DNA of 64,000 nucleotides from Euleptes europaea (lineage: Eukaryota; Chordata; Lepidosauria; Squamata; Sphaerodactylidae): the NCBI RefSeq assembly GCF_029931775.1, contig NC_079321.1, positions 69,203,524 to 69,267,523 on the forward strand, read 5' to 3'. The notes under the pieces were generated by a model that was not told the origin of the DNA, did not search any database, and worked only from the letters and a program-made list of their open reading frames with translations. The position numbers were made by a program, and so were the translations under genes. Positions 33,342 to 53,937 of the stretch are shown here, piece after piece (position 1 is the stretch's first letter; every line of letters begins with the position of its first letter).

Positions 33342-34045
33342 TTATGTTTTTTTCAAAAGTTTCTCCATCCTATCAGTGACTCCTTTAATAAATGGCAAGA
33401 ATACCTTTCCTATGGGAGACTGTTTTTCTTGAGTTTTCTGATTTTTGTTTGGTTTAATGGCCCTTCTGATTTCATTCTTGGAATAGCCGTTTGCTAGCAG
33501 TGCGTGATTTAAATGATTAGTTTCTTCCTTGAGAAACTGTGGTTCACAGATCCGTCTTGCACGGTCCATTAATGTTTTGATTATTCCTCTTTTCTGTCGG
33601 GGGTGGTGGTTGGAGTTTTTGTGTAAGTAGCGATCTGTGTGAGTTGGTTTCCGGTAGACCTTGTGACCTAACTGAAAGTTTGTTTTACGGATGACAAGGG
33701 TATCAAGGAATGGGAGTTTACCCTCAATTTCCTTTTCCATGGTAAACTGAATGTTTGGATGGATATTATTAAGATGGTTTAGAAAGTCCATTAATTTTTC
33801 TTCACCATGGCTCCAAATGGTAAATGTATCATCTACGAACCTGAACCAGACTGTAGGTTTGTAAGGTGCCAATTCTAATGCTGTCTTTTCAAAATATTCC
33901 ATGTAAAAATTTGCTATTACTGGACTGAGTGGACTTCCCATAGCTACTCCATCAATCTGTTCATAAAATTCTTTATACCATAGGAAATAACTTGTTGTCA
34001 AACAATGGTGAAATAAGGCTGTTATATCTTCTGGAATTTTGTCAG
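33342..34045 (-). pseudogene. Penelope reverse transcriptase, C-terminal part
   Basis: Contains the RT motifs GVAMGSPLSPVIANFYME and FRFVDDTFTIW (the Asp-Asp catalytic pair), then KLPFLDTLV and YRKPTHTDRYLH, diagnostic of Penelope RT. The N-terminal half is missing and replaced by an inverted copy of the element's own end. The frame then shifts before the endonuclease. Confidence 0.9.
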
Positions 34046-34421
34046 ATTGCACAGAGAAGCCATTGAAATTCATAAACACCAGCACAACTTTAACAGAAAA
34101 GAAGAGAGTTTAAGAATGAATAAGGCTTGGCTTCCTGTCCTGAAAACCTCCAGACTAACAAAGACTACAGTCCACAAGAGCCATGCAGATTAGCTTTGGA
34201 TTTCACACATTAACAGATCACTTCAGGATACAATGGTTCCCTATTAACATACCACACCCTCATTAGCACATCATCTTGATACTTACAGGACAATGGTTAG
34301 CACATTACCTTTGTTACTTTTGCAGGACAATGATTCAGCTCAAACCCAACCCCTTTCTGACTATATATTACTCTTCCTACACACTTGACCCTGAGAGACA
34401 CTGTCCTTCAGTGTTACTCCT

Positions 34422-34456
34422 CTGAAGATGTCTGCCACAGCTGCTGGCGAAACGTC
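34422..34456 (+). ncRNA. Hammerhead-ribozyme-like motif in the Penelope end
   Basis: CTGAAGA (34422-34428), a stem-loop ending CTGCTGGC, GAAA (34449-34452) and CGTC with predicted cleavage after 34456. The core order CUGANGA...GAAA...GUC fits minimal type I hammerheads known from Penelope elements. Here the first stem half is TGTC rather than TGCC, so stem II is weakened. Confidence 0.55.
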
Positions 34457-35016
34457 AGGAAAGAAAATACCAAGACCACGGTCACACAGCCCGGATAACC
34501 TACAACAACCAATGAACTCTGACCGTGAAAGCCTTCGACAATATTTTAGTTTCATGTAGTGTTTGTGGATGCCATGATTCCTTTGAAAGTATTGTATATG
34601 TTCGATACCAAACTGTGACAGGGCTCTTTTTTAAAGTACAAATTCAACAATTTCTAATTCATCTCAGAGGTTTAATATAATTCATCATGCAACATAAATG
34701 CCAGCAGGAAAACAACTTGGGAGTCACAAGACGGTTCACAAGCATTTGACTTGAAGGGAATTCTGCTTGTGGCCGTGTTAGTCTGTAACCTGAAAAACTC
34801 CGAGGAGTGTGGTGCACTAATAGATTCTTCATAGGATAAGCTTGCATGGGCTAGGGCCCTGTATGGAAGTAACAGGTGCATGGCTTTAAGACTGAATGTT
34901 GTTTGGCGGAGGGTGATTGAGTGTTTGACCTTGATTGGTGGGGGAGGTTTTTTTTAAGGCATTAGCCTCGTCCTGGAGTCAGCTTCCCCCCCCCTTCTGA
35001 TGGCCTTCACTAGTGA

Positions 35017-35248
35017 GTGTGTGTGTGTGTGTGTGAAATGCCGTCAAGTTGCAGCCGACATATGGTGACCCCTTTTGGGGTTTTCATGGTAGGAGACTAA
35101 CAGAGGTGGTTTGCCAGTGCCTTCCTCTGCACAGCAACCCTGGACTTCCTTGGTGGTCTCCCATCCAAATACTAACCAGGGCTGACCCTGCTTAACTTCT
35201 GAGATCTGACGAGATCAGGCTAGCCTGGGCCATCCAGGTCAGGGCCGC
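35017..35248 (-). mobile_element. 5S rRNA-derived SINE (copy A)
   Basis: A (GT)n run, AAATGCCGTCAAGTTGCAGC tail, then the 5S complement CCATCCAAATACTAACCAGG and CCCTGCTTAACTTCTGAGAT. Flanks CTAGTGAGT on both sides. Shared with copy B. Confidence 0.85.
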
Positions 35249-35987
35249 TAGTGAGTAGGATGGCTTTATTTGCTTGTTATGAATTGAGAGCGTTTATTTT
35301 CTTAAAAATAAAGTTTGTTTAACAAAACTAATGAGAGGAGCTGTGCGTGTTGTGAGTGCAAATTTCCTGGGAAAGAACCGAAGACCAGAGAGATAAGGCT
35401 TTGGCAAAGAAAAGCTCTCGGCTTTATTATTAAACGAACCACATCTTGCTCATTGGGAGTCTGAAAGGGCTGTCGTCAGCATTTCAGACCTGGGTGAGAG
35501 GTTGCCTGTTGATACAGGCCCACTTCATCAGATCTGTGAAGTGATATCTCAGTCACTGAATATATACACTAAAGAGAAATACAGGTGGGGAATTGAGAAG
35601 AGGGGTTAAAAGCCCACAAAAAGCAAGAAGTGTTTTTGTGACATTTTTATGTAACACTCCAAACAATACCTCTTCCACGTGGAGGTTTTGGAGCATCTAC
35701 ATATCGCACCTTAACCATCCACTTGCCGGGTTCTCCCTGCGTCGCTCCAGCCTTTCATACACCTGGCTTGATTTGCTCTTTCTGAAAAGGTCCCAGTCAA
35801 AGCACATTGGCACACCATGTAGATGGTGAAGTGACCACCTTAAATGGTATTTTACCTATGGCGCTGTGGAATGCCCCTGAGGGCAGATACCCCAGAAAGC
35901 TTTGCTTTCTTCCATTTTCTCTGTCTGCTTGTTATTCAAGCGATGTCAGCATAAGCACATACACACACTATCCACACACTAGTAAAG

Positions 35988-36105
35988 GTAAAGGTAAAGG
36001 TCCCCTGTGCAAGCACCGGGTCATTCCTGACCCATGGGGTGACGTCACATCCCAACGTTTACTAGGCAGACTTTGCTTGCGGGGTGGTTTGCCAGTGCCT
36101 TCCCC
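35988..36105 (-). mobile_element. Short SINE insertion
   Basis: AAAGGTAAAGGTAAAGGTCC tail complement then CACCGGGTCATTCCTGACCC. Flanked by ATCCACACACTA on both sides. 5'-truncated member of the same family as 7028-7190. Confidence 0.75.
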
Positions 36106-36623
36106 ATCCACACACTAACCGCCTTCAAATGTTGCAAAGCAAGGGACATTTGCTCCTCTCAGCTGCAGAGCTGGTTCAATCTAGAATTGCTTGTCTATTG
36201 TTTGCTAGGATCACGCCATGAGAACTGTCCTCATGTATCGAAATGAAGATGCTCTGAACAGAATTGTATAAAGCTTACTGCCTGTAGAATGGAAAGTTTG
36301 ATTTATTTTTGCAGTCTGACTCTGTGTGGGCTTGGAGAGAGATTTTAAATCCCAGCTTGTATTGTTTAAAACTTAGTACTATTAAATAATAAGCTGTTAA
36401 AAGAATTCCTGATCTCCAGTCTGCTATCTGTGATCTGACCTAATCTGGGTAGCATTTTTCTGGGCTCAACAATGGGAAGGCGCACGTTTTTGAATGTCCT
36501 GTCCACATTGGTGCCACTTTCCTTGCCTAAAACCGCCCCCCCCCACATGGCCACACATACCCTGCACCACCAGAGGGCTTCTAAAAAGGCTTTTCAAAAC
36601 TGGAAATTGCTATTGCACTAGAA

Positions 36624-37925
36624 CAGTCATGTCCAAAGTCCGGCCCGGGGGCCAATTGCGGCCCCTGGGCCGGTTTAATACGGCCCCCAGCCCGTTTTGC
36701 AGAGAGATAAAAGGAGGCGCGTGGGGCCTGCGCCTGTACTTTGCATCCCCGACCGAGGGGGCGACGCTTGGGCGGAGGGTCGCCTCGATTGGCTGACTCA
36801 GCCCCACCTCCCGGAATGAATGCCAGCGAGTCTGAAACCCTAGAGAGGCCACTTCCTTCTTACCCAGAGCCCGTGCGTGGGGACGCGGCCTTTGTTGTTC
36901 TAATGCATGGAAAAGCAGCAGGAGCTCCTCCCGAGTCAAGGGGGATCCTGAGGATGGGTTGGGGGGGACTCGAGGGTGGGAAAGGTGGCGGTGGGGAAGG
37001 GAAATGCAAGGGAGGTCAGAGGCTGGCCCCAATCTGGGAGAGGAAAGACACCCCCCACACACACACACACACACACAAACACCGAAAAGCCTGGGGGTGG
37101 GGTGTTCATTCCGGAGGTCAAAGACCTGAGCAGAGAGCTAAGAGGACAGAAGGAAAGAAGAAGGGAAGAGTTGGTTTTTATATGCCCACTTTCTCTACCA
37201 CTTAAGGGTGACTTACCATCGCCCTCCCCTTCCCCTCCCCACAACAGATACCCTGTGAGGTAGGTAAGGCTGAGAGAGCTGTGACTAGCCCAAGGTCACC
37301 CAGCTGGCTTCGTGTGTAGGAGCGGGAGAAACAAATCCAGCTCACCAGATTAACCTCCACCGCTCGTGTGGAGGAGTGGGGGAATCAGACCCGGTTCTCC
37401 AGATCAGACTCCGCCGCTCTTAACCACTACACCACGCTGGCTCTCATGGGGAGAAAAACTCCACATTCCTCCCTGCACGGGAGATGTCAGAGTGTTTGAA
37501 TCTTGGACTCCATGAGAATGAAAACCAGTGTATTTCCTGGCTCAGATGAGGGGAGGACAGAATACCCCCGGCATGGTTGAAGGGAGAGAGTCGACAGTCC
37601 CATAGAGGCACATGAGTGGGGGGGGGGGAAGGGGAGGAAGAGTTCCTGCTCCCTCCCTTCAGCAGGAAGGTTGGAGATTTAGAAGCTGGGGGGCGTCCGG
37701 TGAGCTGAAAGGGGCTTTGGGGAAAGGAAGGAATGCTGCCATGGTTTTTGTGGTGCAGTCTGTGGTTATGGGCATAATAAGTATGCCGTTTGCAATAAAC
37801 TTTGCATAAAATAGTTAATTTGCATTTAATTAATATAATTAAGAATGTCAGACAAAATGGTCGGCCCTCACGCATGTTCACTTCATCAGATCTGGCTCTC
37901 TTTGAAAAAAGTTTGGACACCCCTG
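36624..37925. mobile_element. hAT-type non-autonomous element (copy A only)
   Basis: Ends CAGTCATGTCCAAA / TTTGGACACCCCTG, flanked by the 8-bp duplication CACTAGAA (36616-36623 and 37926-37933). It contains a (CA)n run at 37053-37078 and a nested SINE at 37149-37444. No transposase seen. Copy B lacks it. Confidence 0.85.
37149..37444 (-). mobile_element. tRNA-derived SINE nested in a hAT element
   Basis: The complement of the main SINE family: tail AGTTGGTTTTTATATGCCC, end CCACTACACCACGCTGGCTC. It inserted after the hAT element. Confidence 0.85.
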
Positions 37926-38077
37926 CACTAGAAGGTTATCATATTACAACCATCTACAGCCTTCTAGCTCTTCTGAATCCCCAGATTTCATTTACGTCTC
38001 AAGCACTGTTTGTTGCAGACATGGAGTCTTCCCCTTACATTTCTGGGAGGGAAGAACTCAGGGGAAATGGGGGTTGA

Positions 38078-39878
38078 CAGAGGAAGGTATGCATAAAACT
38101 CCCACATGGTGCTGGCTGCAAGCAAATGCCTCAGCTGCTATGACACAGGAATGGAGAATCTTTGCCATGCAAATACAGCCCTAGAATGCTTTATTTACAG
38201 CCCTTACCTTCGGAGTGGCTTTCAGTTCTGGAGACAAGGCTCTTCTGCTCCCCAGAGTATTCTAGCTTATCAGTGAAGAATAACTGTTAGTGCCTCAAGC
38301 AAGGCAAAGTATTTATAGTATTTGCGGAGCTGACATGCATTTTCCAAGATCCAGTCAGATCTTTGAACTACGGACTGTACCTTGATCAAATATTGCATAA
38401 GCTGTTATTTGCAAACACCATCACGGCCAGCTACACTGGAGCAATCTCCAAAGACTGGGCTTGTCTGTAATCTTTACTTTCCAGCCTACTTCCACTTCTG
38501 TCCCAGTGGGTTCTTCAGCTACCCCTTATATTCAAGCTGAACTATGAAGGATGAGTTTTAGGCTCTCAAACAAAGCCAGTTGAACTGACGTTACATACAG
38601 TAATAAGATTCAGAGAAGTAGAATACTTTGTTTTTAGCGTCCAATACAATGCACTCACGCTAGAGGTCAAATGAATCAGGAGCCATTACATCCCTATGAT
38701 AACACTTTTATTTTTCTAGTAATAGCTCAATGTTTACTGTATTATTTTGATGAATATTGGAAAATAGAGTCAAAAACACAAACCGTGTTGTATTTTGAAG
38801 GGACGTGCATTGTGAAAACGAGACCTTTTATTCATGTTCAGAGTGGCTTGGATGGGAATAAAAGGGGGTGTAGTCAAGTCACCCTTGACTTTTGCCCAGG
38901 ACCCTAGAATCACCAAGGCTTCCCCTGAAGATTCCTCTAATGGAATGCACACATCCCAATAAAAGGAGAAGAAGACCAAAGAGTCAGGTGGAGCCTTTGC
39001 TTCTGCACAAGCCACACCAACACCTACAATCATCTTCAGACTGGTAGAAATATTATGTTATGCCTGCTGAGATCCAGTGGAAAGAGTGGCCTGAAAATCT
39101 CCAAAGTGCTGTCATTTACACACAAAAAATAATCCCATTGACTCATACAAATTAAGTAGATTTGCAGCCCAATCCTAACCAAAAACCAAGTCTATATCAA
39201 TGGATTTACTTCCTAGTAAACAGGATTTAAGCCAGAGTTTTTAATTTAGGGACCCTGTTCTGTGATAATACAGTGAAAGGTAAAAAGCAGATTCGGATAG
39301 TGATTTAGATTGGGAAAATGGTGGAAGTAATAGGACAAGAGATAGGGCAGACCACTTATCATCTCACACCCCCTGGCAACTATGACAGGCCCCCTCCCCC
39401 ACGGCTAGCCAGCAGCTGTTGCAGTGTCCCCCCAGTGGCAGATGGAGGCATGGTTTTTCATGAGTCATGAGGCAGATGTGCTTGTATTGATTACAAGGGG
39501 CGAGGGAGGGAAGTTTTTTCAGGACAGAAATGCTTATTTAGTTTACACCTGTTTTGGGGATGGTTCGTTTCTCGGAAAATGCTGTTTCGTGAGAACATAG
39601 TTTTTCTCCTGTGTAAAATACCGGTTGCTTTAGTGTGTTTTGCAAAAACTCAAAGAGTGATTGATATAGGATTGTGCCTTGAAACTTGGGAGGGCATATT
39701 GACTTGAAAAGCAAAAGACAGAGGTGGATAGACAGAGAGAATTTTTACTCCTTCTCAGGTCTCTACCAGCAAAAGGATATTTCTCTCCTCCCTTTCCACC
39801 CCCTTCAGGGGGTTCAAAATGAATATGCCATTTCTTGCAAGCCATGCTTTTGAATGTGCCCTACCCCTGCCCCAGCTG
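38078..39878. other. Upstream region shared by both SULT3A copies, no recognised repeat
   Basis: Aligns closely with 56644-57784 and 59187-60490. No exon or coding match found. It may contain SULT3A upstream control sequence, but I see no definable site. Confidence 0.4.
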
Positions 39879-40339
39879 TTGGATGCAAAGGCCAGACCCC
39901 GTTCAATGGCACAGACCCACCAAGAACAGGGACGACTCAGGTTATTTCTTTAGAAGCAAAAGGTATATTTATTTATGCCTGCATAAGAGAGAATGTGGGT
40001 CTCCCGACCTAAAACCACACCTCTGAATTATTATACAAAATGGAGAGATATTTATACACTTCTAGAGTCTTTTGTTAGCTCAGATTTCATTTTGATGTAG
40101 ACTGCAAACGCCCCATGACATCACATGAGCTCACTTCACCAATGAGCTCATGCCTTGTTTTTGGTTTTTTTTTGTACCTCCTTGTATAAACTTTTGTTAG
40201 GATATACTCTTCCCTACTGGCTTATATAGGTAACTACAGCTTACAAATATTGATTGCTCCCATATAAAGTAAAATAATACTTTTGTGAATGACTAACATG
40301 TTAGGATTAAACAAATTAAAACTCTATGCTTCCCTCAGT
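39879..40339 (-). mobile_element. 3' LTR of an endogenous retrovirus fossil
   Basis: On the minus strand it begins TGAGGGAAGC right after a polypurine tract (AAAGGGGGGAC at about 40340-40350) and ends CATCCAACA, giving TG...CA ends. A minus-strand AATAAA lies near 39970. It starts exactly where copy A of the duplication ends. Confidence 0.65.
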
Positions 40340-42300
40340 CCCCCCTTTGATCAGACTCAAATTTTGAGCCTTGATCACTCCATTGTTTCCCTGCCTCTTT
40401 GTATTCTTTATGCTATGCCATGCTATGCTATGAACCACCATTATCAGCTTTTTGTTAGGTCCTTTTGTTTTGAAGCCAAACTTTTTATAGAATTTTAGAC
40501 AGGCAGGTAAACACTGGATACATTTGCAACAAATAAATTTTATGCTTAAGAACAAAATAATTACACAAGAGACTGATTTTAACCAATTAATACTCAGCAG
40601 CCATGCTGTCAACCATTTTAAGGGATTCCCAATTTCACTTTGATCTTTGTTCTTTTAATCTTCCCTTTATAACACTCACTAAAACACACAGAAAATTATA
40701 CAATAAAAATATATGTCCAAAACAAAAGGGATCATTAGACAATAAACAACTCTTCATGTAGACATATTAAGAAGTCCCCCATAAATCCCCAGTTTGTATT
40801 TGACCTTTATTATAAAACACTTGCATCCCTAATATTGTCCATTGTCCATTTAGACTATTAAACTAAGTGTCCCGGGCAAAATGTCTATAAGTTCAAATTT
40901 GTCCTGGTTATGATGAGTAGAAAACCATTGCTTTTGATATTCCCACAAGCTCTTTAGTTCACCTGTGTTGATGGATTTCGTTTAATAGTTACTTTTTGAT
41001 AACACAGGGCTGACAGGCACATGACCTTGTAGATATGGGCAATGTCCATATAATGAGTCTCTTGATGTATAGTCTGAAAGATGGAGATGTGTAGCCAAAG
41101 TTTGTATTACAATCAGGCACAATTTTAGTTTTTTCACAAACTTTTTGAATGACAACGAGACTTAGTCCTTTTGTAACTGTCAGTGTCAGTCGCCTCCAGA
41201 AATCACATTGGAAACACTCAGGAAAGGGCACCCATTGTCCAGAGGTGCTGTGTTTCCTCTTTGCAGAACAAAGTGAGGGTTTAGGGCCTGTGATATTTAT
41301 TGTTGATTCAGCATCAGGCATTTGGTATACCTTTTCCACATGACTGGCATATTTTCACGCTGTCGTTTTCTGAAACTGACCGCTGTAACAGGTATTTGAG
41401 CAGTACCTGGAACATTTGCTCTACCTCAGTTGTAGGCCATCAGCTCCGCAGAGTTTTTGGATCAGTATCCATTTGCCTGGAATGACATTATATCTGGCAC
41501 AGGCAAGAGTTTTTAGGCGTTTTAATTATTTGACCTGTATTAAGAAAGATAGTCAAAACAAACATTGTTTGCAGCAGTAAGAAAGTTCAAGCCTTACTTT
41601 TAAAAAGGAATCCGTCTTTGTGAGTGTTGGATAAGAGCCAGAGTAATAATGAAAAGGCTGGAAAGAGGGTCAGGCACTGGAAACCACGTTTTCTGACTCA
41701 GGAAAAACATCTTTGCAAAGGGGTCATTGTCTTTGATGAAGACCCTGCAATAAACTGCAACATTAAAAGTACCTGAACGCCACACTTCTGACATTACCTG
41801 AACGCCACACTTCTGGATGGAGGGGTTGTTCCAACCCTGCATTATTTGATCCGCTTGTGGGGATAGATTTATTTCACATGACAACTTTCCTGCACCAAAC
41901 ACACAAAGCTTGTCTTTTGATGTCTTCTGTTCACGATTTAGTCTTTTCCTGGAAATAAAATTCTATAGGAATTGCACATTGTAGAAAAGACAACAACAAC
42001 TTTTTTTTTTAACATCCCTTGTGAAACAAAGTATCCTAAAAACTAGAATGAAAAGCACTTTGGTAACTTTGAATGAGAACATGTGCATTTGATGCAATAT
42101 TGAAAACTGCATTTCCTGAATCATTAACCTGTAAACAACAAGTTGAGGAATAAAGAGAAACCCACTATCCCTCCCTTTTGTACTGCAGGGCAAAGGAAAC
42201 TGCAAGTTCAGTTGTTGTATGCAACAATTAGATAGAAAACAAACACATGATACTTAACTAACTTTTAAAATGCACGTGTAAACAATAATATAAAAATATA
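40340..42300 (-). mobile_element. ERV internal remnant with env-like 3' part
   Basis: Minus-strand sequence next to the LTR decodes to a membrane-anchor-like segment (WLLSINWLKSVSCVIILFLS followed by a Cys-rich stretch), as at the end of retroviral env genes. Further env-like blocks lie up to about 41900. It is broken several times. No 5' LTR, gag or pol was seen; the fossil is truncated. The left limit of the remnant is uncertain. Confidence 0.45.
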
Positions 42301-42664
42301 TAACACAAGGGCAGCGTTGTGCCCCCCCATTTTTAGAAGCTTTGGACTGAAGAAGAGGCACAGAATTGCTGCATTGTTTTTGAGTGAACTAAGAAGCAGG
42401 TTTTTGACTCAGATTAACAAGCCCCCCACCTTGTGGGAGAAAGGGGGAAGGTAAGCGGAGCCTCAACATGGCCATTTGATGAGGCCCCACTTGTTGAAAT
42501 GCAAATTGCACTCAGCCTTGCTATGAGGGATTTTGAGTCAGAACAGTTCGTTTTCTGAACCTGCTTTAGTATACTCTTTCTTGAAACGATTATACTTAAA
42601 GAGGGTTTTGTCGGGGTGTGGATGGGAAGGTGCATATTGCTCCCCACCCACATCGGGTGTTTTT

Positions 42665-43306
42665 TTCCTGGTAACCCTTCCCAACAGCAATTTCAGCAGG
42701 CTCTTTGCTGGCTTTTTGTTTTGTTTACATTTTTTTTTAAAGGTGGTTGATATAATCAAAGCCTTCTAAAATGATAATACCAACTAGTCATTTAAAAAAA
42801 ACAACCTGGCAAACAGACCACTAGTGTGGTAGAGGGCAGCGGGCACCAAGTGGGACCTAGGCCAACGGAGATGTCCCCTCCTCCCCAACAACAGAGTGGA
42901 TGCTCTGAAGCCATAGCTTTCGCAGCTGCACATCATAGAAGAGTATGGGTGGCTGTGAGTTTGGATTAAATAAGCAGGCTGATCTGGTGCCTTTTACCTG
43001 GTAACCCTTCCCACCTGCCATATCAACAGGCTCTTTGCTGGCTTTTTGTTTGTCTTTTCTTTAAAAAAAAAAGGTGCCAGTTGATATCACTGTAGCCATC
43101 CAACATGATAATACCAGCTAGTCATTTTAAAAAAAAGATGGCAAACTGCCCACTGGTGCAGTGGAGGGCAGTGGGCACCAAGTGGGACCTAGATCAACAG
43201 AGATATCCCCCGCCAATGACAGAGTGGATGCTCTGAAGCCATAGCTTTTGCAGCTTCACACCACAGAAGAATATGGGTAGCCGTGGGTTTGGATTAAATA
43301 AGTATT
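42665..43306. repeat. Local tandem duplication inside copy B
   Basis: The block starting CCTGGTAACCCTTCCCA at about 42667 is repeated from about 43008 (ACCTGGTAACCCTTCCCACC), with a period near 340 bp. Copy A has one unit (21180-21500). Confidence 0.75.
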
Positions 43307-44795
43307 CACTGCAAGATTTTTCCTCCTCTATGTTAGAATCTAATTTCCAATTTACTGAGGAGTATGGAAGGATAAGTTATCTGTAGATAATCTATCTTCT
43401 GTTTTCTTATCCCCCTCCCCTTGCAAAAATTTGGACAATCAACTACTCTGCTGTTGTAGACCCTCGTGTTTCGGTATAACCCATGCCTCTAATAGACCAT
43501 AAGACTGTCTGCGTTTCTCTATTACAGCTTTCAGAAAATTCAGCAGTGTGTGCAGGTCATCAAGATGTCCAGGAAATCTTGGTATCCTTTCTTTGCTCCT
43601 GGAGTGGTGCCCTATACCATAGACCCATAACCAATAATTGTCACCTCAGGATTAACACTGACCCAAGTTTGTCAACTTTGTGGTTATTTTTCCATCATTC
43701 TGTTGCTTGATGAAAAATACCTTATCTGTAACAATAGCTTTTTGTGCTGGAGGTATATCATCTGTAGATTGACTAAACCATGTCTTAGTGTGTGGTGTTG
43801 ATTTGGACAGGGATTTAATCTATAACTGGCAGGCAAAAGTTCCTCCACAACAACTCAACCCCTTACAATCTCTTGCTGATTAAGATATGCATGGTAACAC
43901 TAGGGTCAAAAGACCTTTGGTGTGAGTGAAGTCATTTTCCAACAGTTGAATTCATTGGTATTTTGCTCTCAACATAATTGCCGCTATATATTCAGTTGCT
44001 GTGACTTCATTATGTCATTATGCAGCCACCTGATGTTTTTCCACCCCATGCTTTTTCTGGGTTACAAGTAAGGCTATACTTCACTCTGGTGACACATCAA
44101 AGTACTCAAGCAATTCTTTTCCTTTGACAGCCTACCAACTCTGAACACAGGATAGAGTGGGGTAAAGATCCAATGATAACAAACGGATTAGATACATTTT
44201 GTAATGAATTTCTAACTTCTAAAGTCAATATATCAATGCCATATTGTGACAATGTGACAATCTTTTCCCATGACAAATTCAAACAACGCAGAATCAGGGC
44301 CCATTGTGTTCAAAGATGGAGGCTTAAACTGGGCCAGTCCAGGGCCTGACACTTCATAGATAGGAAGAAGTTTGTAAAGTAACCACTATATAATCTTCTG
44401 TACTCTTGAGTTCAATCACTTTTGCAACTGCTTCCAATAAAAATGTTGTCAAAATAAAACAGCTGTATTCTCATATAGCTGAATTACTCTCACCTGTTCT
44501 AGCCATCCATTATGGTGAAGTGGATGATATGTTGGCTTCAACCTGGATTCCAAGCTCTGTTTTGTCATGAAATGCTGACCTTGGACCAGGGGCCCTCTAT
44601 CAGCATAACCTCTGTTTCAGGACTGAATCTTTTTAGGATTGGGATAATAAAATGCAGTGTGGGAATAGGAAGCCCCCATATACAGTCCTCCTTGAAGGAA
44701 GGGCAGGATAGCAATGTAATAATAGAAAACTAACACAAGAATATGGAGGCTATCATATCACACAAGAATTTACTAATGGGGGGGAGTTTACAATT
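43307..44795. other. Downstream of SULT3A copy B, no recognised feature
   Basis: Partly aligned with 21510-22240 in copy A. A B-specific stretch around 44030-44740 has no recognised family. Confidence 0.4.
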
Positions 44796-44801
44796 TTTAT
44801 T
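44796..44801 (-). terminator. SULT3A1: Candidate polyadenylation signal, SULT3A copy B
   Basis: AATAAA on the minus strand about 50 bases after the TGA, equivalent to 22239-22244 in copy A. Confidence 0.5.
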
Positions 44802-44851
44802 TTGCCCAGAGATGGATTATATGTATACACAGAACATTTTTTTTTCAACTG

Positions 44852-53832
<8,981 letters not shown>

Positions 53833-53937
53833 TGCTCACACTGCTAGCTTAATCATACAAAAATTCAGAGTAGTTCCTTGTGATACAATAGAGTGAGTAA
53901 TATCTAACTCAATGAGTAATATTCTTCCATCTCAAAA

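Larger units (their letters stand above)
32589..34548 (-). mobile_element. Penelope-like element with inverted terminal duplication
   Basis: Flanked by a 12-bp duplication GTTTCATGTAGT (32577-32588 and 34549-34560). The minus-strand body carries reverse transcriptase then a GIY-YIG endonuclease. The 3' terminal region (32589-33053) is repeated inverted at the other end (34046-34548), so the insert is a 5'-truncated copy capped by a reversed copy of its own end. Upstream of SULT3A copy A. Confidence 0.9.

Noticed and set aside
36610-37263. Open frames of 100-154 aa near 36.6-37.3 kb
   Set aside because: They are shadows within a hAT element, its (CA)n run and a nested SINE.
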